Origin: Rhodospirillales bacterium
Lineage (GTDB): Bacteria > Pseudomonadota > Alphaproteobacteria > CACIAM-22H2
Reading direction: 5' to 3'
DNA length: 64,000 nt
Assembly: GCA_016794025.1 (NCBI GenBank)
Contig: JAEUKX010000078.1
Coordinates: 1-64,000, forward strand
Part shown: piece by piece, positions 25,315 through 39,815 of the stretch
Layout of the letters: each line of letters begins with the position of its first letter
Numbering within the stretch: position 1 is the first letter of the stretch
Program-made: the position numbers and the translations under genes
Notes under the pieces: generated by a model
Database searches by the model: none
What the model was told of the DNA's origin: nothing
The model's input: the letters and a program-made list of their open reading frames with translations, nothing else

Positions 25315-26199
25315 TTGGAGCGTCGGCAACTCGCCTCGTTCGTGACCCTTTCGGAGGATCTGCATTTCTCCCGGGCCGCAAAGCGACTTCGGATTACGCA
25401 GCCGGCTCTGAGCCAGCAGATTGCACGGCTTGAATCAGATCTGGGTGTTCGTCTCTTCTCGCGAGGTCCAAAGCATGTTGCGCTGACGGACGCCGGGCGC
25501 GTGTTTTTCGAAGATGCGACCGAGACGCTGCGCCGCATGGACATGGCTGTGGAGCGTGTGAGGCGCGCGGCAGCCGGCCAGATCGGACGACTGACGATCT
25601 CTTTCGTCGAGGCGGCCCCAGTTCTGCCCGCACTCGTCGCCGAGTACTCCGCGGCGGTTCCTGAAGTCACGATCGAATTCCGCGAGATGGTGACGATCGA
25701 GCAGATCGAGGCGATCGCCGAGGGGCGCGTCGATATTGGCATCCTGCGCCCTTACTCTCTGGGGCGGAATCTCGAGCATTTCGTCGTGCATCGCGAGCCC
25801 TACCTCGTGGCACTTCCACGTCGTCACCGACTGCAGGTTCTCCGGCAGGTGCGACTCCGGGACCTAGATGGCGAGAAGCTCATCACACGGCCACCGAAGA
25901 AGCGGCGCTACATTGAAAGTCGCTTCCGGGCGCGCCTAGACAAGCTCGGTGTTTCCCTTCCGATCGCGCACGAAGTGGACCAAATCCATACGATGCTCGG
26001 GCTCGTCGGAGCGGGGCTTGGCATCGCGGTTCTGCCGACATCGATGGCCATTCTGCGTATGGAGGGTGTCGTCTATCGGCCCTTTTCTCCTGCGGATTCG
26101 CTGACGGCCGAGCTTGCCGTCGCCTGGCGAACCGGGAACCGCTCCCGAACGCTTGATCGCTTTCTCGTAATCGCGCGGCGGATCTCCGCGGCGTCGTAA
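25315..26199 (+). CDS. LysR family transcriptional regulator
   Basis: 294-residue regulator. The N-terminal winged HTH is typical (LASFVTLSEDLHFSRAAKRLRITQPALSQQIARLESDLGVRLFSR), followed by a type-2 periplasmic-binding effector domain. The start is a TTG: GGAG lies 7 bases before the TTG at 25315, whereas the TTG at 25309 is too close to it, and no ATG is in frame. It is divergent from the sulfatase operon and co-directional with tarD, 107 bp downstream, and could control either or both. Confidence 0.9.
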   Translation: MERRQLASFVTLSEDLHFSRAAKRLRITQPALSQQIARLESDLGVRLFSRGPKHVALTDAGRVFFEDATETLRRMDMAVERVRRAAAGQIGRLTISFVEAAPVLPALVAEYSAAVPEVTIEFREMVTIEQIEAIAEGRVDIGILRPYSLGRNLEHFVVHREPYLVALPRRHRLQVLRQVRLRDLDGEKLITRPPKKRRYIESRFRARLDKLGVSLPIAHEVDQIHTMLGLVGAGLGIAVLPTSMAILRMEGVVYRPFSPADSLTAELAVAWRTGNRSRTLDRFLVIARRISAAS

Positions 26200-26306
26200 C
26201 GGATGCGGTCCGCCAACTGCTGGCGTGCATGCATGGCAATGCTATAAACGACGATGCCGAGCCTACGTCGCGATCGGCAGTGCATCCGTTTTTCCCTGGG
26301 AACCCG

Positions 26307-27476
26307 ATGACCGTACGTATCGTCGACATCCGAGAGATCACGAAACCGATCTCGTCGCCAATCCGAAATGCCTATATCGATTTCACGAAGATGACGTCCA
26401 GCCTGGTTGCCGTCGTCACCAACGTCGAGCGGCATGGCCGGCTGGTTGTCGGCTACGGATTCAATTCGAACGGGAGATATGGGCAGGGCGGCCTCATCCG
26501 GGAGCGTTTCCGGGCACGCCTGCTGGAGGCGGATCCGCGGTCGCTGGTCGACGCATTCGGCGGGAACATCGACCCCGATCGGGCGTGGGCGGCGATGATG
26601 GCGAACGAGAAGCCGGGCGGCCATGGTGAAAGATCGGTCGCTGTCGGGACGCTCGATATGGCGATCTGGGACGCCGTTGCGAAGATCGAGGATAAGCCGC
26701 TTTTCCGTCTTTTGGCCGAGCGGCACGGCCGAACTGCCGATCCGAAGGTTTTTGTCTATGCGGCAGGCGGTTATTACTACCCCGGAAAGGATATCGCGGC
26801 ACTTCGGCGCGAGATGCGCGGATACGTCGACCGGGGATATACCGTCGTGAAGATGAAAATCGGCGGCGCCTCGATCGGCGAGGATCGCGAGCGGATCGAG
26901 GCGGTTCTCGACGAGATCGGGCCGACAAATCGCCTTGCGGTTGACGCAAATGGACGCTTCGACCTCGAAACTGCAATTGCGTATGCCGCGATGCTGCGGG
27001 CCTATCCTCTCTTCTGGTACGAGGAGGCCGGCGACCCGCTCGATTTCAAGCTGCAGGCGACGCTCGGCGATTTCTATCCGGGCCCGATGGCGACCGGCGA
27101 GAACCTGTTCAGCCATCAGGACGCCAGAAATCTTCTGCGGTATGGCGGCATGCGGCCCGATCGCGACTGGCTCCAGTTCGATTGTGCGCTTTCCTACGGG
27201 CTCTGCGAGTACCAGCGCACGCTGGGAGTGATCGAGGCGGCTGGCTGGTCCCGGCGCCGGTGCGTCCCTCACGGTGGTCACCAGATGTCGCTCAATATTG
27301 CCGCCGGGCTTGGGTTAGGCGGCAATGAGAGCTATCCGGACCTGTTCCAGCCTTACGGCGGCTTCCCGGACGGCGTCGCCGTTCGTGATGGCCATATCGT
27401 AATGCCCGAGATTCCGGGTATCGGCTTTGAGGAGAAATCCGATCTTTATGCCGAAATGCGTGCGCTGACTGCGTAG
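26307..27476 (+). CDS. tarD: D(-)-tartrate dehydratase (enolase superfamily)
   Basis: 389 residues, the same length as I recall for the Bradyrhizobium enzyme. It dehydrates D-tartrate to oxaloacetate. The active-site set can be read at the same positions recalled for that protein: KMK (Lys182, Lys184), metal ligands Asp213, Glu239 and Glu265, and the Asp292-His322 dyad (WLQFDCALS; VPHGGHQMS). The segment NESYPDLFQPYGGFPDGV is also characteristic. The ATG giving MTVRIVDIREITKPI is used. It is followed after 27 bp by a DapA-family lyase, probably in one operon. Confidence 0.88.
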   Translation: MTVRIVDIREITKPISSPIRNAYIDFTKMTSSLVAVVTNVERHGRLVVGYGFNSNGRYGQGGLIRERFRARLLEADPRSLVDAFGGNIDPDRAWAAMMANEKPGGHGERSVAVGTLDMAIWDAVAKIEDKPLFRLLAERHGRTADPKVFVYAAGGYYYPGKDIAALRREMRGYVDRGYTVVKMKIGGASIGEDRERIEAVLDEIGPTNRLAVDANGRFDLETAIAYAAMLRAYPLFWYEEAGDPLDFKLQATLGDFYPGPMATGENLFSHQDARNLLRYGGMRPDRDWLQFDCALSYGLCEYQRTLGVIEAAGWSRRRCVPHGGHQMSLNIAAGLGLGGNESYPDLFQPYGGFPDGVAVRDGHIVMPEIPGIGFEEKSDLYAEMRALTA

Positions 27477-27503
27477 AGGCGAATAATTCCGGAGGAACTT
27501 CGA

Positions 27504-28427
27504 ATGGCTCAGAAGAGACCCCATCGTGGCGTGTACCCGGTCGTGCCGACGATATTCCATGACGATGGCAGTCTGGATCTTGAAGGCCAGCGCCGATGCG
27601 TCGACTTCATGATCGACGCGGGCTCGAATGGGTTGTGCATTCTGGCCAATTTCTCCGAGCAGTTCGTCCTGACCGACGGAGAGCGCGACGTCGTCATGGA
27701 CGCGGTGCTCAAGCACGTGGCTGGGCGCGTGCCGGTGATTGTGACGACGACACATTTCGCAAGCCGGATCTGCGCCGAGCGGTCCCGTCGCGCGCAGGAT
27801 CTTGGCGCGGCAATGGTGATGATCATGCCCCCGTATCATGGGGCCACTTTCCGTGTCGGCGAAGCCGCAATCGAGGCGTTTTTCCGGACCGTTTCGGACG
27901 CGATCAGTATCCCGATAATGATCCAGGATGCGCCGGTTGCGGGGACGCCGCTTTCGCCTGCATTTCTTGCAAAAATGGCGCGCGAGATCGCAAATGTCGC
28001 CTATTTCAAGATCGAGGTTGCGCAGGCTGCTGCAAAGATCCGCACGCTTATTGAACTGGGTGGGGGCGCGGTCGAGGGACCATGGGACGGCGAAGAGGCA
28101 ATCACGCTCTTGGCTGATCTGGATGCCGGTGCCACCGGTGCGATGACGGGCGGGGGCTATCCCGATGGTATCCGGCAGATCGTCGACCCCTATTTCGCCG
28201 GGGACAGGGCTGCGGCGAGGCGCGCCTACGCGCTCTGGCTGCCGCTCATCAATCATGAGAATCGTCAGACAGGCCTTTCTGCGGCGAAACTCCTGATGAA
28301 GGTCGGGGGGATCATCGGATCTGCTGCGGTTCGGCACCCGCTCGCTCTGCCGCCCAAGGCCGCGCAGGATGGTCTTTTGGAACTGGCGCGTGAACTCGAC
28401 GTTATGGCATTGCGCTGGGCGCGATAG
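27504..28427 (+). CDS. DapA-family aldolase/lyase
   Basis: 307-residue (beta/alpha)8 protein of the dihydrodipicolinate synthase/N-acetylneuraminate lyase family. The Schiff-base lysine is Lys169 in VAYFKIEVAQ. The usual catalytic Tyr (in YNVP of DapA) is replaced: the equivalent segment reads IMIQDAP (Gln141-Asp142). That makes lysine biosynthesis unlikely and points to a specialised catabolic lyase or hydrolase. A strong GGAGGAAC site precedes the ATG. Co-transcription with tarD suggests sugar-acid metabolism; the reaction is not predictable. Confidence 0.85.
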   Translation: MAQKRPHRGVYPVVPTIFHDDGSLDLEGQRRCVDFMIDAGSNGLCILANFSEQFVLTDGERDVVMDAVLKHVAGRVPVIVTTTHFASRICAERSRRAQDLGAAMVMIMPPYHGATFRVGEAAIEAFFRTVSDAISIPIMIQDAPVAGTPLSPAFLAKMAREIANVAYFKIEVAQAAAKIRTLIELGGGAVEGPWDGEEAITLLADLDAGATGAMTGGGYPDGIRQIVDPYFAGDRAAARRAYALWLPLINHENRQTGLSAAKLLMKVGGIIGSAAVRHPLALPPKAAQDGLLELARELDVMALRWAR

Positions 28428-28435
28428 TCCGTACG

Positions 28436-31389
<2,954 letters not shown>

Positions 31390-31406
<17 letters not shown>

Positions 31407-32934
31407 CGATGGGTCTTTCCCGAAGGAATACATTGATGGCGCGCTCGAGTGCGTCGGCATCGGCGTTTGCGATGTCCTGACCGGACCCAATCGCGGCAGC
31501 CAAACTCGGACACGCTTGATCGGCAATCGAAAGCGACGCCGTGCGCAGAGCATCGACCGCCGGGAGCGGAAAGGGATCGAGGAGGCCGCGTGTGACGGCG
31601 AACAACAGGACGAACTGTGCAACCGGTCCCAATGGCTGGTTCGGCGGTTGGGCCAGTACGCGGCGAATTCGGGCGCCGTGCAGCAGGCGAGTGGCCGCAT
31701 TTGCATCGGCGAGTCCGCCGAATCTGCTGAAGTCTTCGAGTTCGAGGAACTGCGCATATTCGAGTTTCAGGCGCGCGGACAGGCTCCGCAGCGCCGGCGG
31801 CTGCGCGCGGCCGCCGACACGCGAGACACTCCGCGAGACGTCGACAGCCGGCCGCTGCCCGAGGCTCCAGAGTTTGCTGTCGCAGACGATCTGGCCATCC
31901 ACGATGGAGATGAGGTTTGTCGGGATATAGCCAGCTATGTCGCCGCCCTGGGTTTCACCGATCGCGAGGATCGCCAACGACCCGCCACCGCAGGCAGGGG
32001 ACAGCTGGGCCGCTCGTTCAAGCAGGCGTGCGTGCAGATAGAAGGTGTCGCCCGGGAACGCCTCGCGCCCCGGCGGATTGCGCAGCAGGAGCCCTATCTG
32101 CCTGTGGATCGACGCATGCTTCGTAAGGTCGTCTATGACGAGCAGCACGTCGCGGCCGGCATCCCGGAAGTGCTCGGCGATCGAACAGGCCGAGAATGGT
32201 GCAAGCCAAAGCTGACCGGCGGGGGCATCGGCTGGTGCAACAACAAATGTGCAGTTCTCAAATTTCCCCGCCGCTCGGGCGATCTGAATCGCCTGCAGCG
32301 TCGCGGCCGATCGCTGGCCTATGGATGCGTAAACGCAAATCACGTCACCGACACTCTGGGCGAGGACGGCGTCCAACCCCAGCGTCGTCTTTCCCGTCCG
32401 CCGGTCACCGACGATGAGCTCTCGTTGGCCTCGGCCGAGCGGCATGAGAGCGTCGATCACGAGGGATCCCGTATGCAACGGTCTCGTGACAAGATCGCGG
32501 TCGAGGATGGCCGGTGGCGAACGCTCGGCAGGAAGACGCAGCTCTGTCTCTGCCGGCGATAGCCCATCGAGCGGGCGGCCGAGCGGATCGACGATGCGTC
32601 CGAGCATTTCCGGTCCGACCGGAACCTCGACGGCACCACCGCAGGACTTTACCTTGGAACCGACTGAAATGCCCGCCGCCTCATCCAGCAGGATGCACGC
32701 GGCACCATGGCTCCCGATCGCGCCGACGAGTGCAGGTATGAGCGGCCCACCGTCGCTCGGCGCGCAGTCGACCCGCTCGCCGATCCGAAGATCGTCCAGG
32801 CCCTGCACGATGGCGATGCCGTCATTGACATGAACGATCGCACCCGCCGGCGTAATCCGAGGCTCGAACGTCGAAGCCGCCTGTCCGACCTGGCTGGCCC
32901 ATCCGGTCAGGGAATCAGATATCTCATCAGGCAT
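31390..32934 (-). CDS. atpA: N-ATPase F1 alpha subunit
   Basis: 514-residue non-catalytic nucleotide-binding subunit. Walker A GDRRTGKT at residues 176-183, LLVIDDLTKHA and the GDIAGYIPTNLISIVDGQ segment are characteristic. It is typical of the N-type F-ATPase rather than the housekeeping enzyme, judged from the operon order. The ATG overlaps atpF by 8 bp and the 3' end overlaps atpG. Confidence 0.94.
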
Positions 32935-33661
32935 TCTTCGCGGCCCTACGGATGTCCTCGGCGGCCGAGCGCAGTGAAAAACGGAGGTTTCCCCCCGGCA
33001 GATCAAGTTCGACGCCTCCACCCACAGCCGGCCGGGTTTCGAATGCAACTTCCGCTGCCGATGCAGCCTGGCGCCGCACGATATCGATCCACGCCTGTCG
33101 GTTCCTCTCGTCCAGACGGGACGCGGTATACACGCGAACTTGGCCGCCGGCGGCAAAAAGCGCGCGCCGCCGGGCCGCGTCGAGGCCCGAGAGCCACTCG
33201 TCGACAGCCTGCGCGAAGCCGCCATCCAGGACGGCGGAAGGAAGCGCAGCGAGCATTCGGGCCGCCAGATCCACACCGATTTCCACCGCTTCTGCCTGAA
33301 CGGCCGCGGATGCGGCCTGCCGCTCGGTGGCGATGCGCGCCTGGGCGGCCTCGATGCGTGCCTGCGCATCGCCGCGTGCGGCCTCGATGATCCGGTTCCT
33401 CTCCGCGACCGCTTCCGCTTTGGCCGAGGCCAGATCGCCTTCCCGGCGAGCCTCGATTTCCCGTCGCGCACGCTCGGCGTTCGCTAGCGCGTCCTGCGCT
33501 TCGGTCTTCGCCTGTGCCACGGCATTGCGTTCGCTCTGCAATGCCTCACGACGGGCGTCGACTGCGGCAAGGAATGGCTGATAGAGCCAACGTTTCAGAA
33601 TCCAGACGAGGACGAGGAAGTTCGCGATCTGGAACGCAAAGGCGAGTGGCGAGAACGTCAT
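32927..33661 (-). CDS. atpF: N-ATPase subunit b (long form, delta-like C-terminus)
   Basis: 244-residue peripheral stalk. One N-terminal membrane helix ([22 protein letters not shown]) is followed by a long Ala/Glu/Arg-rich coiled coil to about residue 120 and a globular C-terminal part. N-type ATPases have no separate delta gene, and their b subunit is extended in just this way; no delta gene is present here. The gene overlaps its neighbours by 4 and 8 bp. Confidence 0.9.
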   Translation of the reverse strand: MTFSPLAFAFQIANFLVLVWILKRWLYQPFLAAVDARREALQSERNAVAQAKTEAQDALANAERARREIEARREGDLASAKAEAVAERNRIIEAARGDAQARIEAAQARIATERQAASAAVQAEAVEIGVDLAARMLAALPSAVLDGGFAQAVDEWLSGLDAARRRALFAAGGQVRVYTASRLDERNRQAWIDIVRRQAASAAEVAFETRPAVGGGVELDLPGGNLRFSLRSAAEDIRRAAKNA

Positions 33662-33903
33662 TTTCCGACGAAGGGGTTCGCGAACAGGAGAAGAAGCGCA
33701 ATCACGAGGCAGTAGATGGCCATCGTTTCGATCATGGCCAGCCCGACGAAAAGCGTGCGAGAGATCGGCCCGGCGGACTCCGGCTGGCGCGCGATGCCTT
33801 CAAGTGCCGCCGACAAGGCCCGGCCTTCCGCGATGGCGGGCGCCACGGCGCCGACACAGACGGCGACGACCGCGCCGATGATGCTCCACATTTCAATGCT
33901 CAT
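33658..33903 (-). CDS. atpE: N-ATPase subunit c (rotor ring)
   Basis: 81-residue hairpin of two membrane helices joined by a polar loop with RQPE. Two carboxylates line the ion site: Glu26 in the first helix (APAIAEGRA) and Glu59 in the second ([11 protein letters not shown]). The Na+ signature of the Ilyobacter type (Q in helix 1, then E-S-T...Y) is only partly kept: Glu for Gln, Thr60 for Ser, Met61 for Thr, with Tyr64 present. Two carboxylates are known from N-type and fusobacterial rings. The ion used cannot be fixed from sequence. Confidence 0.92.
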   Translation of the reverse strand: MSIEMWSIIGAVVAVCVGAVAPAIAEGRALSAALEGIARQPESAGPISRTLFVGLAMIETMAIYCLVIALLLLFANPFVGK

Positions 33904-34553
33904 TGGCTTCTCCTTTGTGGCTCGGCAACCGCCGCCGCGATGTAGACGGCGGCGAGGACGGTGAAGATGTAGGCTTGGACTGCGCCGATCAGCAGTCCGA
34001 GAGCCAGAAATGGGACCGGTACGAGAAGCCCCGCGATCGAGGCGACGACCGCGAGAACCAGCCCATGACTCATCATATTTCCGAAGAGCCGAACGGCGAG
34101 GGACAGCGTTCGGGTGAATTCCGCCGCGATATGGAATGGCAGGAGGATCGGGCTCGGTTGGGCAAAGTGCCGGAGATAGCCGACAAAGCCGCGGGTTCGC
34201 ACGCCGTACCATTGGACGGCACCGAAGACGATGGCTGCTAGCGCAGCGGCCGTCTCGGGAAACTCGGTTGGCGGTCTCACGCCCGGGATCACGGCACTGA
34301 TGTTGGCGAACAGGATGAAAAGGAAGAGTGTTGCCAGAAGCGGCAGGAACGGGCGCGGGTCGCGATCGAAGATGGTAGCAAGCTCGCGCTCGATGATCAG
34401 AAGGAGCGTCTCTGCTGCAATGATAGTACGCGAGCTTTCCTTTGCCCGTCGCCCGAGCGCGAGGGCGAAGGCTGCGATCGCCATGGAGAGCGCGATCGTC
34501 GCAAGGACTGCCGGATTGAGCCATGTACCGGCGGCTGCGTCGATGCCGGTCAT
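33900..34553 (-). CDS. atpB: N-ATPase subunit a
   Basis: 217-residue membrane subunit forming the ion channels against the c ring. The essential arginine is Arg155 in [15 protein letters not shown]. Segments such as [24 protein letters not shown] and [23 protein letters not shown] match AtpB. The ATG giving [11 protein letters not shown] is chosen because the 12 residues upstream are Arg-rich and overlap atpR. Four-base overlaps on both sides show tight coupling. Confidence 0.92.
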   Translation of the reverse strand: MTGIDAAAGTWLNPAVLATIALSMAIAAFALALGRRAKESSRTIIAAETLLLIIERELATIFDRDPRPFLPLLATLFLFILFANISAVIPGVRPPTEFPETAAALAAIVFGAVQWYGVRTRGFVGYLRHFAQPSPILLPFHIAAEFTRTLSLAVRLFGNMMSHGLVLAVVASIAGLLVPVPFLALGLLIGAVQAYIFTVLAAVYIAAAVAEPQRRSQ

Positions 34554-34810
34554 TGTGCACGCCCTCCGGACGAGACGGACCTCATGCACCCGAACAGCCT
34601 GCCGGCCGTCAGCGCGGCCGTTCCGACGGCCAGCGTCTGCCAGCCCTCGAGTGCGGCGACATAGCCGGCGGCGGCTACTACCGCGATTGAACTGACCGCG
34701 AGCAGGAACGCCGTGAAGGTCCGCCCTGCCAGTAGCGCATCAATCCGCCTTGAAAGCGCCATCTGCAGGATCGTCGCCAGCATCAGGCCGCCGAATATTG
34801 CGGCAGTCAT
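34550..34810 (-). CDS. atpR: N-ATPase membrane protein AtpR
   Basis: 86-residue hydrophobic protein with about three membrane helices ([40 protein letters not shown]). AtpR is specific to N-type ATPase operons, where it is thought to assist assembly of the c ring with AtpQ. Identification rests on size, hydrophobicity and its place between atpQ and atpB; it overlaps both by 4 bp. Confidence 0.8.
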   Translation of the reverse strand: MTAAIFGGLMLATILQMALSRRIDALLAGRTFTAFLLAVSSIAVVAAAGYVAALEGWQTLAVGTAALTAGRLFGCMRSVSSGGRAQ

Positions 34811-35081
34811 CGTGACAGCTCCTTCCACATGGCACGGAATCCGACGATGGCCGCGACGAGGATCGCCGCAGCTGCTATCTGGATGCCGGTACCGAAATGA
34901 ACATCGAGCGCATGGCCACCCCACGCGGCCAAGACGAGCGGGAGCGCCACCGTCCAGCCAAGCCGTCCGGCAAGGAGAAGCAATCGGCCAATGACCGGAA
35001 CGCCGGATAGGGTCGGATCCGTCGTGCGCGCGGCTGCCTTCGTCGCTTCGGCAAGCAGTCTTGCCTTGTCCGGATCGCCAC

Positions 35082-35085
<4 letters not shown>
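34807..35085 (-). CDS. atpQ: N-ATPase AtpQ (AtpI-like)
   Basis: 92-residue protein with a charged N-terminus and two membrane helices (LGWTVALPLVLAAWGGHALDVHFGTGIQIAAAAILVAAIVGF), the AtpI-like pattern that defines AtpQ of N-type ATPases. It begins with a TTG in a TTGA overlap with the atpC stop. The expected role is assembly of the rotor ring or ion entry (family knowledge). Confidence 0.82.
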
Positions 35086-38003
<2,918 letters not shown>

Positions 38004-38019
<16 letters not shown>

Positions 38020-38852
38020 GACAGTACGACCCGGCGGCCTTGGCCGGCATCAGCGTTATTATGGATCTTTAGGGAAATGACCTTGCTGGCCAGACCGAGG
38101 TCTGTCAGCACACGCGCGACAGCACCGGCCTGGGCCGCACCGGACGCCCAGCTGGAAGTGGTCGCTTCGATCGAAATCGCTCCCAGTGACGAAAGGAGTG
38201 GATAGAGGCGGGCCAGAATGCGCCGGCCGTCGTCGCTGACTTCGCTTGTCCCGTTTCCCTCGAAGAGTGCGCGCGTTGCGACCGCAAGGCGGACAGCGGT
38301 CCCGTCATGATCAATCGCCGCGAGGTCTTCAAGGCCGATGCTGGCCAGATATTTGCGCGATACTTCGGCGTTGCTACCGGGCGTACGAAATGCGGCAAGT
38401 CCATCCGGATCTTCGGCAGAGACGGCACGCGGGCTGCCGGCCGGCCCCGTAGCGCCGGTCGGTTTAGGGAACGAGGATGCGACACGCGGCGCGATGAATC
38501 CGGCCGTTTCGGATTCGCCCAGAAAGATCGGCGTGTCGAGCGGCTTAAGGTCCAGCGGTTGAGCCTGCTGTGGCGGTGCACCCGCGATATTGGGCCCGGA
38601 AGCGTCCCTCGGCGACAGGCCGACGATCGATACCACGATGACGAAAACCGCAAAGAGCAGCGTCATCATGTCGGCATAGCTGATAAGCCAGAGATCGCCT
38701 TCACCTTCGTCGCCATGGCCGGAAGTACTGGTCACGAATGCAAGGCGGGCAGGGCCGCGGGTTGCCGTACGGAAGAGCGTCCGCGCTTCGGCGGCTCCGG
38801 CGGCTTCCGGCGTCGGCGGAGCTTCGGCGAGGGATGGGGGATCAGTCGGCAT
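38004..38852 (-). CDS. MotB-like stator protein with divergent OmpA-type end
   Basis: 282 residues. After a cytoplasmic N-terminus, the MotB-type helix reads LWLISYADMMTLLFAVFVIVVSIVGL with the ion-carrying Asp61. A Pro/Ala-rich linker leads to a C-terminal domain (about 160-282) resembling OmpA/MotB (LFEGNGTSEVSDDGRRILARLYPLLSSL), but the peptidoglycan-binding TDxxG and NxxLSxxRA residues are not recognisable. It overlaps motA by 11 bp and the EAL-like gene by 16 bp. No flagellar genes are near, so it may serve a non-flagellar motor or ion channel. Confidence 0.8.
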
Positions 38853-39660
38853 TTCCGACCTCGTCGCGCACCTCGCGCAGCATTGCGTCGAGCGAATCCT
38901 GGATCATCGTCGGCGATTTTCCGACGCGAAGAAGCACGATGCCGGCGAGCATCACGTTGAGCATCTGGATGCGTCGCTGGGTACGCGTCTCGAGCTTGAT
39001 GGCGATCGGTTTGAAGATGAGGTTCGCGAGGATCAGGCCGTAGAAGGTCGCAAGCAGCGCGATCGCCATGCTGGCACCGACGGCGCGGACGTCTGCGGTG
39101 CCGAGCTTTGCCATCATCCCGATCAGTCCGGTCAGCGTCGCCAGCAGCCCGAACGCGGGCGCGAATCCCGCAAGCGTCCGGTAGAAGCGGGCGGGGAGCC
39201 CTTCCTGCTCGGCGAACTTCTGGACGCGCCAGTTCATCACGTTGAGGATATCGTCCGTCGATGCGCCGTCGAGGCACATCTGAAGACCGATCTTCAGAAA
39301 CGGGCTGCGCATGGCGCGCAATCGCGCTTCGGCGTCGGCAATGCTGTGCCGACTTGTGGCGCGTGCAAATGCGACGAGATCCGCGAGGTCGCGATCAAGG
39401 ACGTGGTCTTCACGAAACATCGTCGCGGCGGCGGAGAGCGCATCCTTGATCTCGGACAGTCTGAAAGCCAGGAATCCGGCGACCACTGTTCCGCCGAAGA
39501 CGATGACGATGCCCGTGGGGTCCACGAAGCTGCTGTCGCTCCCTTCGTGGAGAATGACGAACGAAAGCAAGGCGACGGCCCCGATGAGACCAATCGACGT
39601 CGACATCGTCTGTCCGGTGCGGCCAACAGGTCGCCTTGCAGTCTGGGTTTGCGTTGCCAA
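38842..39660 (-). CDS. MotA-like stator protein
   Basis: 272-residue membrane protein with four helices. FAPAFGLLATLTGLIGMMAKLGTAD and ASMAIALLATFYGLILANLIFKPIAIKLETR are the conserved MotA/PomA helices 3 and 4, including the functional proline (APAFG); the cytoplasmic loop between helices 2 and 3 is charged, as expected. The start is a TTG with GGAG five bases upstream; the internal ATG at 39606 has a poorer site. It is the first gene of the overlapping set reaching to atpG. With the MotB-like protein it should form an ion-driven complex. Confidence 0.88.
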   Translation of the reverse strand: MATQTQTARRPVGRTGQTMSTSIGLIGAVALLSFVILHEGSDSSFVDPTGIVIVFGGTVVAGFLAFRLSEIKDALSAAATMFREDHVLDRDLADLVAFARATSRHSIADAEARLRAMRSPFLKIGLQMCLDGASTDDILNVMNWRVQKFAEQEGLPARFYRTLAGFAPAFGLLATLTGLIGMMAKLGTADVRAVGASMAIALLATFYGLILANLIFKPIAIKLETRTQRRIQMLNVMLAGIVLLRVGKSPTMIQDSLDAMLREVRDEVGNAD

Positions 39661-39726
39661 GGGGGCTCCGATCGAAACAGTCGGAGGATATCGGCAGTTC
39701 CAGCCGATTTCGTTGAGTTAGGTCAA

Positions 39727-39763
39727 ATTGTACGAATTCGAATTCCCTATTTAACGCTGTCAA
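39727..39763 (-). promoter_or_regulatory. Candidate promoter/operator of the motA-N-ATPase operon
   Basis: On the minus strand a perfect -35 (TTGACA, 39763-39758) is followed by AT-rich DNA, and TACAAT occurs at 39732-39727, although 25 bp away. Between them GAATTCGAATTC (39734-39745) is a perfect 12-bp palindrome, a possible operator. The gap lies between quiC and motA on the same strand; no terminator separates them clearly, so read-through from quiC is possible. Confidence 0.35.
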
Positions 39764-39815
39764 TTCATAATCTTGCGTCTGGCCGGTCCCGAGTGAAACA
39801 ATTCAAGCCGACCGG

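Noticed and set aside
27504-28427. Lysine-biosynthetic dapA
   Set aside because: The catalytic Tyr is missing and the context is sugar-acid catabolism.
38842-39660. TolQ/ExbB rather than MotA
   Set aside because: The APAFG...TGLIGMM and MAIALLATFYGLILAN segments are of the MotA/PomA type, and the partner is MotB-like, not TolR/ExbD.
39776-39815. Terminator after quiC
   Set aside because: A CCGGTC/GACCGG pairing exists, but the stem is short and no T-tract follows on the minus strand.
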